Assembly: GCA_964353255.1 (NCBI GenBank)
Contig: CAYGVJ010000013.1
Span: 1-56,449, forward strand
Reading direction: 5' to 3'
From: VFZS01 sp964353255
GTDB taxonomy: Bacteria; Acidobacteriota; Terriglobia; Bryobacterales; Bryobacteraceae
DNA length: 56,449 bases
Shown here: positions 36,680 to 45,440 of the stretch, in pieces
Layout: the number at the start of each line of letters is the position of its first letter
How positions within the stretch are numbered: position 1 is the stretch's first letter
Program-made: the position numbers and the translations under genes
The notes under the pieces: generated by a model
Seen by the model: only the letters and a program-made list of their open reading frames with translations
The model's database searches: none
What the model was told of the DNA's origin: nothing

Positions 36680-37603
36680 GTGACCCCCGTCCGCAGCCCG
36701 GTTCAGCAACCCCTCTGGCGCGCCGACCTGGCGCTGGTAGGCATTGCCCTGATCTGGGGCGCCACCTTCGTCCTGGTCCAGCAGGCCCTGCGGGACGCCT
36801 CGACGCTGCTCTTCCTCGCCCTGCGGTTCAGCCTGGCCGCCCTCGCGCTCGCGGTGGCCTTCCGCCGCTTGCCCGGCAAGTTCCGCCCGCTCCGGCCATT
36901 GCTCACCGGGGGCGTCTGGGCCGGAGTGTGCCTCTCGGCCGGGTATCTGTTTCAGACCACCGGCCTGCGCTACACCAGCGCCTCGAAGTCGGCTTTCCTG
37001 ACCGGCCTGTCGGTGGTGATGGTCCCGGTCTTCGGGGCCCTCTTCCGCAAGGTGGCCCCGAGTCTTTCCGAAGCCTTGGGGGTATTGGCCGCCACCCTGG
37101 GGATGGGGCTGATGACGCTGGAGGGGGAAAGCCTGCGCATGGGGCGCGGCGATCTGCTGACGCTGGCTTGCGCGGCGTGCTTTGCGGCCCACATTCTGGT
37201 GGTCGGCTACTGGGCGCCACGGGTCAGGTTCCAGGCGCTGTCGCTGGTGCAGGTGGCCACGGCCGCCCTGCTGGCCCTGGGGACATGCTGGTGGGCAGAG
37301 ACGCCCCTGATCCGCTGGCGGCCCGGAGTGGTCGCGGCCCTGCTGGTCACCGGGCTGCTGGCCACCGCGCTGGCCTTCTCGGTGCAGGCCTGGGCCCAGC
37401 GGTACACCACGGCGACCCGCACGGCGCTGATCTTCGCGCTGGAGCCGGTCTTTGCCTGGCTGACTTCCTTCCTGCTCACCGGGGAGACGCTGTCCGCGCG
37501 CGCCAGCCTGGGCGCGGTGCTGATCCTGGCCGGCATCCTGCTGGTGGAGCTGAAACCATTCGGGCCGGGTGGCCGTCCTGAAGTAAGAGAACTGGTAGAA
37601 TAG
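36680..37603 (+). CDS. DMT-superfamily (EamA) transporter
   Basis: The 307-residue protein has ten hydrophobic helices in two EamA repeats (LVGIALIWGATFVLVQQAL; LTLACAACFAAHILVVGYW). EamA proteins export metabolites such as amino acids. The GTG at 36680 lies 8 bp after the M20 stop; an earlier ATG at 36596 lies inside the M20 gene and adds only Pro/Gly/Ala residues. Being third in the peptidase operon, it may move released amino acids; the direction is inferred. Confidence 0.88.
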   Translation: MTPVRSPVQQPLWRADLALVGIALIWGATFVLVQQALRDASTLLFLALRFSLAALALAVAFRRLPGKFRPLRPLLTGGVWAGVCLSAGYLFQTTGLRYTSASKSAFLTGLSVVMVPVFGALFRKVAPSLSEALGVLAATLGMGLMTLEGESLRMGRGDLLTLACAACFAAHILVVGYWAPRVRFQALSLVQVATAALLALGTCWWAETPLIRWRPGVVAALLVTGLLATALAFSVQAWAQRYTTATRTALIFALEPVFAWLTSFLLTGETLSARASLGAVLILAGILLVELKPFGPGGRPEVRELVE

Positions 37604-37630
37604 ATTCAAGCCCCCCTGGAGCGGGATTCG

Positions 37631-39229
37631 ATGGACATATTGGCTAAGATGAAGAAACAGAAGCTTCTTTCCGCCGGCCTGTTGATCTTCACCCTCTCGA
37701 TCGGCATACTGATCGGGACCCTGATCAACACTGCGGTGCTGGCGCAGAAGGGGCAGGCCGTGGCCCCGGACGCCACACCGCTGACTATCCCCAACCCGGC
37801 GCAACTGTCCAGCGGCTTCAACCAGTTGGCTAAACAACTGGAGCCTGCGGTAGTGGTCGTCCGGTGCACCTACGGCGCCAAGGAGGTCGAGCAGGCGCAG
37901 CGCTCGCCGCGCCAGCGCCAGAACCCCCAGCAGGAGCCAGAAGAGGACCCCGGGATGGACCTGTTCCGCCGTTTCTTCGGCAGTCCGTTCGGGGAACTGC
38001 CGAACCGCCCCTTCCGCCGCGCGGCCACCGGCTCGGGCTTCGTCGTGGACAAGAACGGCTACATCCTGACCAACCTCCACGTCGTGGACGAGGCGGACCG
38101 CATTCGCGTGAGTCTGACCGGGGACGCTAAGCCATATGACGCCAAGCTGGTTGGCTCCGACCCCGAGATGGACCTGGCGGTCATCAAGATCGACGCCGGA
38201 CGGGCTCTAGCGCCGGTCAAGATCGGCAATTCCGACAGCGTGCAGGTGGGCGACTGGGCGGTGGCAATCGGCTCGCCGTTCGGCTTCGATGCCAGCGTCA
38301 CGGCGGGCATCATCAGCGCCAAGGCGCGGGACGTGGGCGATCAGCAGCACCAGCTCCAGAGATTCCTGCAAACCGATGCGGCCATCAACCCAGGCAACAG
38401 CGGCGGCCCGCTGATCGACTTGCGCGGGGAGGTCATCGGCATCAACACCGCCATCGCCACCGAGACCGGGACCTATAATGGCATCGGCTTCGCGCTGCCC
38501 ATCAACATGGCGGTCGGCGCCTACAACCAGATCATCAAGACGGGCAAGGTTTCCCGGGGCGGCATCGGCATCCAGTTCCCCAAGAACGCGCCGCCTGAGC
38601 TGTTGAAGGCTTACGGCGCCACGCAGGGAGTCTTCGTGAGCACGGTCGAGGCCGCCGGTCCGGCGGGGAAGGCCGGCCTCAAACCCGAGGACGTCATCAT
38701 CTCCTACAACGGCCGCCCCATCAAGGACGGCGAGGACCTGGTCAGCCGCGTGGCGTCCACTCCGGTGGGCTCGGAAGCCACGGTCGAGGTTCTTCGCGGC
38801 GGCAAGAAACTGGAGTTCAAACTCACCGTCGGCGAGCGCGGCGAGATCTTCGCCGACACCCTCGGCCTGCGCCGCGACCGGCCGGACACCGCCAGATCGG
38901 AGACCCCCGAGGCCATGCTGGGCTTCTGGTTCCGCAACCTGCGGGACACCGATCGGGAGCGACTGAGGTTCGAAGAGAAGGGTGGCGTGCTGGTCACGCG
39001 CGTGGACCCCAATTCCTTTGCCGAGGACATCGGCATTGTCCGCGGCGATATCATCACGGCGATCAACCGGCAGCCGGTGAGCTCGGCGGATGATGTCCGG
39101 CGGCTCCAGAGCACGCTGCGGCCGGGCCAGGCGGTGGCGTTCCGGGTCATGCGGGCGACGCAGGCGGGCGGGAGCGGCGCGAACTGGCAGCCGCTGTTCC
39201 TGGCTGGCACTTTGCCCGAGAAACCGTGA
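37631..39229 (+). CDS. degP: HtrA/DegP-type periplasmic serine protease
   Basis: The 532-residue protein has an N-terminal membrane anchor/signal (about 11-37), a trypsin-like domain with catalytic triad H150 (TNLHVV), D181 (MDLAVIK) and S257 (GNSGGPL), then two PDZ domains (GVFVSTVEAAGPAGKAGL and GGVLVTRVDPNSFAEDIGI). This is the DegP/DegQ arrangement for periplasmic protein quality control. An acidic/glutamine-rich LA-loop (QRQNPQQEPEEDPG) is present. GGAGCGGG lies upstream of the ATG. Confidence 0.95.
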   Translation: MDILAKMKKQKLLSAGLLIFTLSIGILIGTLINTAVLAQKGQAVAPDATPLTIPNPAQLSSGFNQLAKQLEPAVVVVRCTYGAKEVEQAQRSPRQRQNPQQEPEEDPGMDLFRRFFGSPFGELPNRPFRRAATGSGFVVDKNGYILTNLHVVDEADRIRVSLTGDAKPYDAKLVGSDPEMDLAVIKIDAGRALAPVKIGNSDSVQVGDWAVAIGSPFGFDASVTAGIISAKARDVGDQQHQLQRFLQTDAAINPGNSGGPLIDLRGEVIGINTAIATETGTYNGIGFALPINMAVGAYNQIIKTGKVSRGGIGIQFPKNAPPELLKAYGATQGVFVSTVEAAGPAGKAGLKPEDVIISYNGRPIKDGEDLVSRVASTPVGSEATVEVLRGGKKLEFKLTVGERGEIFADTLGLRRDRPDTARSETPEAMLGFWFRNLRDTDRERLRFEEKGGVLVTRVDPNSFAEDIGIVRGDIITAINRQPVSSADDVRRLQSTLRPGQAVAFRVMRATQAGGSGANWQPLFLAGTLPEKP

Positions 39230-39287
39230 TAGCATAGGCATCCCGTGGGATAAGACTCCCGTCTTGTCACTACCAGGAGAACGACTG

Positions 39288-39767
39288 TTGCGTGGAGTGG
39301 GGCTGCTGGCGTGCGTCTTCGGCCTGATCGCGGCCGCTTCCCCGGAGCCTCAAAAGAAAACCTCGCCCCCGCCGGCGAAAAAAGCTTCGGCCGCGACGAA
39401 GAAACAGCCCGCCAAGAAGAAGACCACGAAGCAGCAGACCGCCTCCAAGAAATCGAGGTCCAAGAAGCGCCGCCCGAGCTGGCGCACGAGCCAGCAGACT
39501 CCCACCCGTGAGCGATACGTCGAGATCCAGCAAGCCCTCATCTCCAAGGGGTATGAGCCTGGGCCGGCTACGGGCGGCTGGGGCCCGGAGTGGGTGGAAG
39601 CGCTGAAGAAGTTTCAGAGCGCCCAGAGTCTGGAGCCCAGCGGGAAGCTGGATTCCCTCTCGCTGATCGCCTTGGGCCTGGGGCCTAAGCGGCAGGGGAA
39701 TGGAGCGCCGCCGTCTGCTCCTCCCAGCCAGACTCCTCCAACTAGCAGTGAACCGAGGCAGCCATGA
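39288..39767 (+). CDS. Exported peptidoglycan-binding protein with Lys-rich linker
   Basis: The protein (159 residues from a TTG at 39288, AGGAGA 7 bp upstream) has a short signal sequence (LLACVFGLIAAAS), a strongly basic linker of about 45 residues (KK/SK repeats), a PF01471-type peptidoglycan-binding fold (VEIQQALISKGYEPGPATGGWGPEWVEALKKFQ) and a Pro/Ser tail. Longer upstream reading frames overlap degP and are rejected. The basic linker may bind wall polymers or nucleic acid. It follows degP by 58 bp. Its stop overlaps the start of the truncated alanine dehydrogenase. Confidence 0.85.
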   Translation: MRGVGLLACVFGLIAAASPEPQKKTSPPPAKKASAATKKQPAKKKTTKQQTASKKSRSKKRRPSWRTSQQTPTRERYVEIQQALISKGYEPGPATGGWGPEWVEALKKFQSAQSLEPSGKLDSLSLIALGLGPKRQGNGAPPSAPPSQTPPTSSEPRQP

Positions 39768-40141
39768 TTATGCTGGTGAGGCGCGACATGATCCCGCTGA
39801 TGAAGCGCGGCGCGGTGGTGGTGGACGTAGCCATCGACCAGGGCGGCTGCCTGGAAACCTCGCGCCCCACCACGCACACCGACCCGATCTACTTCGTGGA
39901 TGGCGTGCTGCACTACTGCGTGCCGAACATGCCGGCTGCCGTGCCGCACACTTCCACCTTCGCCCTGACCAACGCCACTTTCCCCTACCTCCTGGAGCTG
40001 GCCAACCACGGCCTGGAGCGGGCTTGCCGGGAGAATCCCGCCATTCGCCAGGGAGTCAACACCTGCCGGGGTCACCTCACGTGTCCTGGCGTGGCGGAAT
40101 CGCAGGGGCGGAAGTGGGAGCCAGTTGAGGCCTTGCTGTAG
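39764..40141 (+). pseudogene. ald: C-terminal fragment of alanine dehydrogenase
   Basis: The 125 residues match the end of alanine dehydrogenase: LVRRDMIPLMKRG, VVVDVAIDQGGCLETSRPTT, HYCVPNMPAAVPHTST, ALTNATFPYLLELANHG. The intact enzyme is about 370 residues, so about the first 245, including the substrate lysine and the NAD-binding glycine motif, are missing. The frame is open and begins with ATG overlapping the previous stop (ATGA), yet the product cannot be an active dehydrogenase. The break is exact at the neighbour's stop codon. Confidence 0.9.
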
Positions 40142-40154
40142 CCCGTCGCCGAGG

Positions 40155-41393
40155 TTATAGCAGCCGTGGTGGGCGCGGTTTGGTCAGCCGGCGCTCCAGC
40201 CGGGCTTCGCGCCGGCGGAGTTCCACCGAGTCTGCCACGGCAATGGCCGCGCGAACCAGTTCGAGCGCCTTGGCGTAGTCGCGCTCCCGGTGTTCGTGGT
40301 GCTTGGCCAGCTCCTCCAGCGCGGCCGCGCGGTAAGGGTTGCGGCTGCTGGCCAGATCGTTGAGGATCTCGAGTGCCTGGGCCGGCCGTCCCAGGCGCTT
40401 CTCCAGCGCCGCCGTCTCCCACAGCGTCCGGAACAGCAGGTCGTCGGGCAGGCCCAGCTCCACCGCCCGCCGCATCAGCCCGAGGGCTTGCTCGCGCCCT
40501 CCTGAACTCAGGAACCAGCGCGCCAGCCCCACCAGGTCCGCGCCGTGAATCAGCGGCGCCTCGCCGGGCGAGCGGAAGGCAAACGGCACGATGCCAGTCA
40601 GGCAGGCCAGGCTCAGGATGTCTATGGCGTTGTGGTGAAAAACGGGCACCACGCGGAACGCCTGTTTGGTGTGAAGGTACTCGAAGTAGACGTAGGGGAT
40701 CATTTCCCCGGGCAGGTCGCCCTCCCGCTCTACGCCCAGGATCTGGTTCTCCAGCTCGACCAGCCGGCAGCTCTCAATGCGCAGCTTCCACAGCCGCCGC
40801 GCGCCGTGGAGGAGGTCCAGGTGAGCCAGGCGGTTCAGCGGGGAGCTCTGGCGCGCCATCCGGAACCGCGTTTCGAGCAGCGGCTGGTCGTACGCCTTGC
40901 CGTTGTAGGTGACCAGCACGTCGAATTCCTCCAGGTGCCGGGCCAGCGCCCACAGTAGGCTGGGCTCCTCCCCGTAGTCCCGCATGAAGAACTGCCGAAG
41001 GTGAAAGCCATCCGCCGAAATGCGCCCTACGCCGACCAGGAAAGCGCAAGTGCCCGTGCCTCCGGCCAGACCGGTGGTCTCAGTGTCCAGGAAAGCCCAG
41101 CGTGCGGGCGGCGAGCCGGCGATCTGGCCGCCCGAGAGGGCCGCGAGCAGGTCTTCGGGAAACTGCGCCAGGCTGGAGATTTCGAAGCTGCCATGGCGGC
41201 GGTGGCTCTCCCAGAGCCGCTCGGTTTCGAAGTGGCAGCCGTAGGGCGTCTCGACGATCTGCCCGCTCATCCACTCCTCGATGAAGAAACGCGCGGGGCG
41301 AGAGTCGGGTCGCGCCGGCGGACCTTGAAACTTCTTGTCGATGCGCGCGACTTTCCGCCGCAGAGCCTCGAGTTGTCGCTGGAGGTCACTCAC
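40155..41393 (-). CDS. YprB-like RNase H-fold exonuclease with TPR-like tail
   Basis: The 412-residue protein has the DnaQ/RNase H-like motif AFLDTETTGLAGGTGTCAFLVGV (first acidic pair D-E), the middle LVTYNGKAYDQPLLETR and a later HHNAIDILSLA with H...D, as in YprB/PF13482 ribonuclease H-like proteins. The C-terminal 130 residues are helical TPR-like (ALGLMRRAVELGLPDDLLFRTLWETAALEKRLG). It probably trims nucleic acid in the cytoplasm; its target is unknown. It lies 10 bp downstream of the PIN-fragment gene on the same strand. Confidence 0.85.
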   Translation of the reverse strand: MSDLQRQLEALRRKVARIDKKFQGPPARPDSRPARFFIEEWMSGQIVETPYGCHFETERLWESHRRHGSFEISSLAQFPEDLLAALSGGQIAGSPPARWAFLDTETTGLAGGTGTCAFLVGVGRISADGFHLRQFFMRDYGEEPSLLWALARHLEEFDVLVTYNGKAYDQPLLETRFRMARQSSPLNRLAHLDLLHGARRLWKLRIESCRLVELENQILGVEREGDLPGEMIPYVYFEYLHTKQAFRVVPVFHHNAIDILSLACLTGIVPFAFRSPGEAPLIHGADLVGLARWFLSSGGREQALGLMRRAVELGLPDDLLFRTLWETAALEKRLGRPAQALEILNDLASSRNPYRAAALEELAKHHEHRERDYAKALELVRAAIAVADSVELRRREARLERRLTKPRPPRLL

Positions 41394-41403
41394 CCTTCAA
41401 CCC

Positions 41404-41649
41404 CTACCACACCACCCGGATGGGGTACTGCGCGATCTGTGGATCCGGAGTCAGGATCGGAAGGCCGTGAATGATGGCCTGGCAGATGAGCATGCGATCA
41501 AAGGGGTCGGCGTGGAGCTTCGGGAGGCGCGGAACGTAGAGGGCAGCTTCTTCGTCCAGCGCCAGGCTCTCGATCCCGTGCCGCTGCCTCCACACGGGAA
41601 TGAACTGCTCGGGACAGATCAACCTGCGTGTATCCGGCAGTCGCGTCAA
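41404..41649 (-). pseudogene. N-terminally truncated PIN toxin
   Basis: The 81 residues match the C-terminal part of a VapC/PIN toxin: IPVWRQRHGIESLALDEEAA, LPKLHADPFDRMLICQAIIHG, LPILTPDPQI. The first 45-50 residues, which carry the first catalytic aspartate and the middle glutamate, are absent. The TTG start overlaps the stop of the Phd-type antitoxin gene (TTGA at 41646-41649), so translation is still possible. The product should lack RNase activity. Confidence 0.8.
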
Positions 41650-41903
41650 GCGGGCCTCTCCGGCTCCTCCCCGTTGAAAAGCGCCAGCAGGTCAGGCGGC
41701 AACGGCTCGAAGAACTCGGGGGCGACCTCGAACATGCCCTTGCAGAGCCCGATGGGGCGCTCTGCCGCACCCGGCTGGGCCAAGGGCCGGAGTTCAGCGA
41801 TGGGAACGTTTCGCCTGCAAATGATGACGGTCTCCCCCGCGGCCACGCGGCGGAGGTACTCGGAGAAGTGCGTACGGCAATCGCGCATGCCGACCCGGAT
41901 CAC
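41646..41903 (-). CDS. Phd/YefM-family antitoxin
   Basis: The 85-residue protein has the Phd/YefM N-terminal fold (VIRVGMRDCRTHFSEYLRRVAAGETVIICRRNVPIAEL) and a C-terminal toxin-binding tail. The GTG at 41903 is chosen because it is directly before the first strand of the fold. It is coupled to a truncated PIN gene, so the antitoxin appears to outlive its toxin. Confidence 0.83.
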   Translation of the reverse strand: MIRVGMRDCRTHFSEYLRRVAAGETVIICRRNVPIAELRPLAQPGAAERPIGLCKGMFEVAPEFFEPLPPDLLALFNGEEPERPA

Positions 41904-41941
41904 ACTCTCATTGTAGCTGCGTGGTGGACGCGGAGCCGCGC

Positions 41942-43870
41942 TTACCCCTCGCCCGCCTCGATCTGTCGGGAGGCCTCCTCCCACTCGGCCAGGCGGGTCT
42001 CCAGGGCCGCGCGGCTCTCCGCCAGCAGGGTGCTGAGGCGGCGGGTCTCCTCGGCGCTCGTGAAGGCGGCCAGGGCGCGCTCGCAGTCGGCGATCTGCGC
42101 CTCCAGGCGCGCGATTTCCTCTTCGAGCGCCGCCGCGCGCTCCTTGAGCTGGCGCAGGCGGAGGGGGTTGAGGCGGCGGGCGGCGGGCGAGATTCCGCTC
42201 CCTGACGGTCGCGGCTCGGAAGACGGTTGCGGCTCCGAAGAGGTGGGAACGACGTCAGCGGTGCGCTGGTTCTGCTTGCGCCAGAGATAGTCCTCGTAGT
42301 TCCCCAGAAAGACATTAACGCGGCCGGCTTCCAGCTCGAAGACTCGCGTGGCCAGCTTGTCGATGAAGTAACGGTCGTGCGAGACGAAGACCAGCGTGCC
42401 CGTGTACTGCTGGAGCGCTTCGAGCAGCACGTCCTTGGCGCGCAGGTCGAGGTGGTTAGTGGGTTCGTCGAGCAGCAGGAAGTTCGAGGGCCGCATCAGC
42501 AGTCGCGCCAGCGCGTAACGGTTACACTCGCCGCCCGACAGCACGCCGATCTTTTTGAATACGTCGTCGTCGGAGAAGAGGAAGCAGCCCAGCAAGGTGC
42601 GCAGCTCGGTCTGGGAGACCCTAGGGGCCGCCGCCGACAGGTCATCGAGCAGGCGCGCCTCCGGATCCAGTTCCTTGTACTGGTCCTGCGCGAAGTAGTC
42701 CGCCCGCGCGTTCAAGCCCGACCGGATCTCACCTGCGCTCGGCCGTTCGAGCCCCGCCAGCAACCTGATCAACGTGGACTTGCCTGCGCCGTTGACGCCC
42801 AGCAACGCCACGCGGTCGCCGCGCTCGATGACGAAGTTCACTCCTTCGAAGACCAACCTGTCGCCGTAGCGCTTGCCCAGATCCACGCACTCGGCGACCA
42901 CGCGGCCGCTGGCCTTGGGCTGCGGGAAAGCAAAGCGGATGGTCTTCTCCTCGGGCGGGACCTCGATGCGCTTCATCCGCTCGAGTTCCCTGATGCGGCT
43001 CTGCACCTGGCGGACCTTGGTGGCCGTATAGCGAAAGCGGTTGATGAACGCTTCGAGCTGGCGGATGCGAGCCTGCTGGTTCTTCCAGGCCGCTTCAAGC
43101 TGGGCGCGGCGCTGCTGTTTCTGCTCGAAGTAGCGCGAGTAGTTGCCGCTGTAGAAATGCAGCTTCCGGTTCCAGATCTCGACCACTTTGCGGACCGTGG
43201 CATCGAGAAAGTAGCGGTCGTGGGAGACCAGCACGAATGCGTACGGATAGGCGGCCAGGTATTGCTCCAGCCAGTTGCGCGCCTCCAGGTCCAGGTGGTT
43301 GGTCGGCTCGTCCAGCAGCAGCAGGTTGGGTCTTTCGAGCAGGAGCCTGGCCAGCGCGATCCGCATCTGCCAGCCGCCGGAGAACTCCTCCGTGCGGCGG
43401 CGCCAGTCGTCTCGGGAAAAGCCCAATCCCGCGAGCACCGCGCCTACCTGAGCCTCGATGGCGTAGCCGTCGCGGGCACGGAACTCTCCGTCCAGGCGCT
43501 CCAGCCGCTCAGCCACCTCGCGGTACTCCGAGCTCGCCGGATCCAACTCGGCCAGGCGGCGCGGCAGGGTTTCGAGTTCCGCTTCCATGGCCTGTAGGTC
43601 TGCGAACCCCGAGAGGCACTCGGCGAAGACCGTTCGGCCCTCCAGCGCCAGCCCCTCCTGTGGCAGGCAACCGGCGGTGAGTCCCTTGGCGGCGCTGCGC
43701 GTACCGTCATCCAAGGATTCCAGCCCGGCCAGAATCTTCAGCAGCGTGGACTTGCCCGTACCATTAGCGCCGACCAGCCCAACGCGGTCGTCCGGCGTGA
43801 CCAGCCAGTCGGCTCCCTCGAACAGCAGCTTCGGCCCGTAGCGCTTGGCCGCTCCGGAAAGCTGGATCAT
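41942..43870 (-). CDS. ABC-F family ATPase
   Basis: The 642-residue protein has two ABC domains on one chain: Walker A GANGTGKS and GVNGAGKS, signatures FSGGWQMRIALAR and LSGGECNRYALAR, Walker B LLLLDEPTNHLD and FLLLDEPTNHLD. A linker (SRYFEQKQQRRAQLEAAWKNQQ) lies between them and a C-terminal coiled coil follows (LKERAAALEEEIARLEAQI). This is the ABC-F architecture of Uup/YheS/EttA, soluble translation factors that act in the ribosomal E site. The C-terminal coiled coil points to Uup-like. It overlaps the upstream amidohydrolase (ATGA). Confidence 0.93.
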   Translation of the reverse strand: MIQLSGAAKRYGPKLLFEGADWLVTPDDRVGLVGANGTGKSTLLKILAGLESLDDGTRSAAKGLTAGCLPQEGLALEGRTVFAECLSGFADLQAMEAELETLPRRLAELDPASSEYREVAERLERLDGEFRARDGYAIEAQVGAVLAGLGFSRDDWRRRTEEFSGGWQMRIALARLLLERPNLLLLDEPTNHLDLEARNWLEQYLAAYPYAFVLVSHDRYFLDATVRKVVEIWNRKLHFYSGNYSRYFEQKQQRRAQLEAAWKNQQARIRQLEAFINRFRYTATKVRQVQSRIRELERMKRIEVPPEEKTIRFAFPQPKASGRVVAECVDLGKRYGDRLVFEGVNFVIERGDRVALLGVNGAGKSTLIRLLAGLERPSAGEIRSGLNARADYFAQDQYKELDPEARLLDDLSAAAPRVSQTELRTLLGCFLFSDDDVFKKIGVLSGGECNRYALARLLMRPSNFLLLDEPTNHLDLRAKDVLLEALQQYTGTLVFVSHDRYFIDKLATRVFELEAGRVNVFLGNYEDYLWRKQNQRTADVVPTSSEPQPSSEPRPSGSGISPAARRLNPLRLRQLKERAAALEEEIARLEAQIADCERALAAFTSAEETRRLSTLLAESRAALETRLAEWEEASRQIEAGEG

Positions 43871-45420
43871 TGGCGGCGCAACACGCGCCCCGGGCGCGCC
43901 CCGGTCAGCTTGCCGTTCTCGACCACCGCCTGCCCGTTCACCAATACCAGGTCAAAGCCCTCCGAGTACTGGTGCGGCTGGAGGAAAGTGGCCTTGTCCT
44001 GGACGCGTGCGGGATCGAAGAGAACCAGGTCGGCAGCATAACCCTCGCGCACGAGGCCGCGATCGCGCAGGCCCAGGGTCCGGGCGGGCAGCGAGCTCAT
44101 CTTGCGGATGGCCTCTTCGAGCGAAATCACGCCGCGACTGCGCACGTACTCGGCCAGCACGCGCGCCCGCGTCCCGTAGGAGCGCGGGTGGGGGACGCCC
44201 ACGCCGAGCTCACGGATGCCGCCATCGCTGCCCACGGCGGCATTCGCGTAGCGCATGATGCGTTCGACGTCCTTCTCGCTCATCGAGTGATAGACCATCG
44301 AGGCGCCGCCCTGCGCCACCAGGTCCAGAATGGTCTGGACTTCGAACTTCAGCTTCTTCTTGCGCCCCCGGAGCACGTTGATCTCGCGGATGTTCTTGCC
44401 CTCCAGCGACCGGTCGAACTGACAGGAAGCCACTACCGCGTAGGAGTAATCCTTGTGCCCCAGGCGTTTGACCATCTGCTCCATCTCGAGCGCGATGCGC
44501 GCCCGCGTGGCGGGATCGCCGAGCCGCTGTTTGACGGCGGCCTCTCCATCGGCCAGCGCCCAGCTTGGCAGCAGGATCCCGAGGCCCGTGCTGGAACGAT
44601 CGTAGGGGTACTGGTCCACGCTGACGTCCACGCCCGCGCGGCGGGAGCGCTCGATGAGGTCGATGGTCTTCACGCTGGAGCCCCACAGGCGCCGGTTGTC
44701 GATCTTGAAATGCGCGATCTCGACCGGGAGACCGGCCTCCTTGCCCACGCGCACGGCTTCCTCGATCGCTTGAAGGACGCGCGCGCCTTCGTCGCGCATG
44801 TGGCTCGCGTAAATCCCTCCGTGACGGGCGGCGACTCGGGCCAGCGCGACCACCTCCTCGGTCGAGGCGTAAGTGCCCGGGATGTAAATCAGGCCCGTGG
44901 AGAAGCCCAGGGCGCCGTCGCGCATGGCTTTCTCGACCAGCTCCTCGATGCGGGCGATCTCTTCCGGAGTGGCCTGCCGGTTGGCGGCGCCCATGACCTG
45001 GTAGCGCACCGTGTTGTGGCCGACCAGGGAGGCCACGTTCAGGCCCAGGCCCAGCTTATCCAGCCTGGCGAACGCCTCGGCGAGATCGCGGTAGGAGTCG
45101 CCGCAGTTGCCCGTTACCGCGGTGGTAACGCCGTCCATGACGTAGTTCGCGGCGCCGGGCAGTTTCTCGATCTCGTCCTCGATGTGCGTGTGTATGTCGA
45201 TGAAGCCGGGCGCCAGCACGCGGTCCGCGGCATCGATCTCGCGCGCGGCGGTGGCTTTCAGAGAGCGCCCAATGGAGGCGATCCTGCCGTCTTTGACGCC
45301 CACGTCGGCCCGGAACCAGGGATTGCCCGTGCCGTCCACCAAGCGGGCGTTGCGGATCAGAAGATCGAAGTCCGCCGCGTGAAGCGCAGCGGCCAGGCAC
45401 AAAGCCAGAAGCAGTCGCAT
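43867..45420 (-). CDS. Exported D-aminoacylase/N-acyl-D-amino-acid deacylase
   Basis: The 517-residue amidohydrolase has a signal peptide (1-15, LALCLAAALHAAD), then DLLIRNARLVDGTGNPWFRADVGV, the metal site FIDIHTHIEDEIE, GNCGDSYRD, IYASHMRDEG and a C-terminal beta-strand domain. This layout is the D-aminoacylase (N-acyl-D-amino-acid deacylase) group. It likely removes acyl groups from D-amino acids derived from the wall or from peptides, outside the cytoplasm. Its stop overlaps the ABC-F start. Confidence 0.9.
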   Translation of the reverse strand: MRLLLALCLAAALHAADFDLLIRNARLVDGTGNPWFRADVGVKDGRIASIGRSLKATAAREIDAADRVLAPGFIDIHTHIEDEIEKLPGAANYVMDGVTTAVTGNCGDSYRDLAEAFARLDKLGLGLNVASLVGHNTVRYQVMGAANRQATPEEIARIEELVEKAMRDGALGFSTGLIYIPGTYASTEEVVALARVAARHGGIYASHMRDEGARVLQAIEEAVRVGKEAGLPVEIAHFKIDNRRLWGSSVKTIDLIERSRRAGVDVSVDQYPYDRSSTGLGILLPSWALADGEAAVKQRLGDPATRARIALEMEQMVKRLGHKDYSYAVVASCQFDRSLEGKNIREINVLRGRKKKLKFEVQTILDLVAQGGASMVYHSMSEKDVERIMRYANAAVGSDGGIRELGVGVPHPRSYGTRARVLAEYVRSRGVISLEEAIRKMSSLPARTLGLRDRGLVREGYAADLVLFDPARVQDKATFLQPHQYSEGFDLVLVNGQAVVENGKLTGARPGRVLRRQ

Positions 45421-45440
45421 GGTTGAATTATAAGCCGGGA

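Noticed and set aside
34715..38080. Long minus-strand open frame of 1121 codons
   Set aside because: It is antisense to the M28, M20, DMT and degP genes, which have clear family motifs; the frame is open only because of high G+C codon use.
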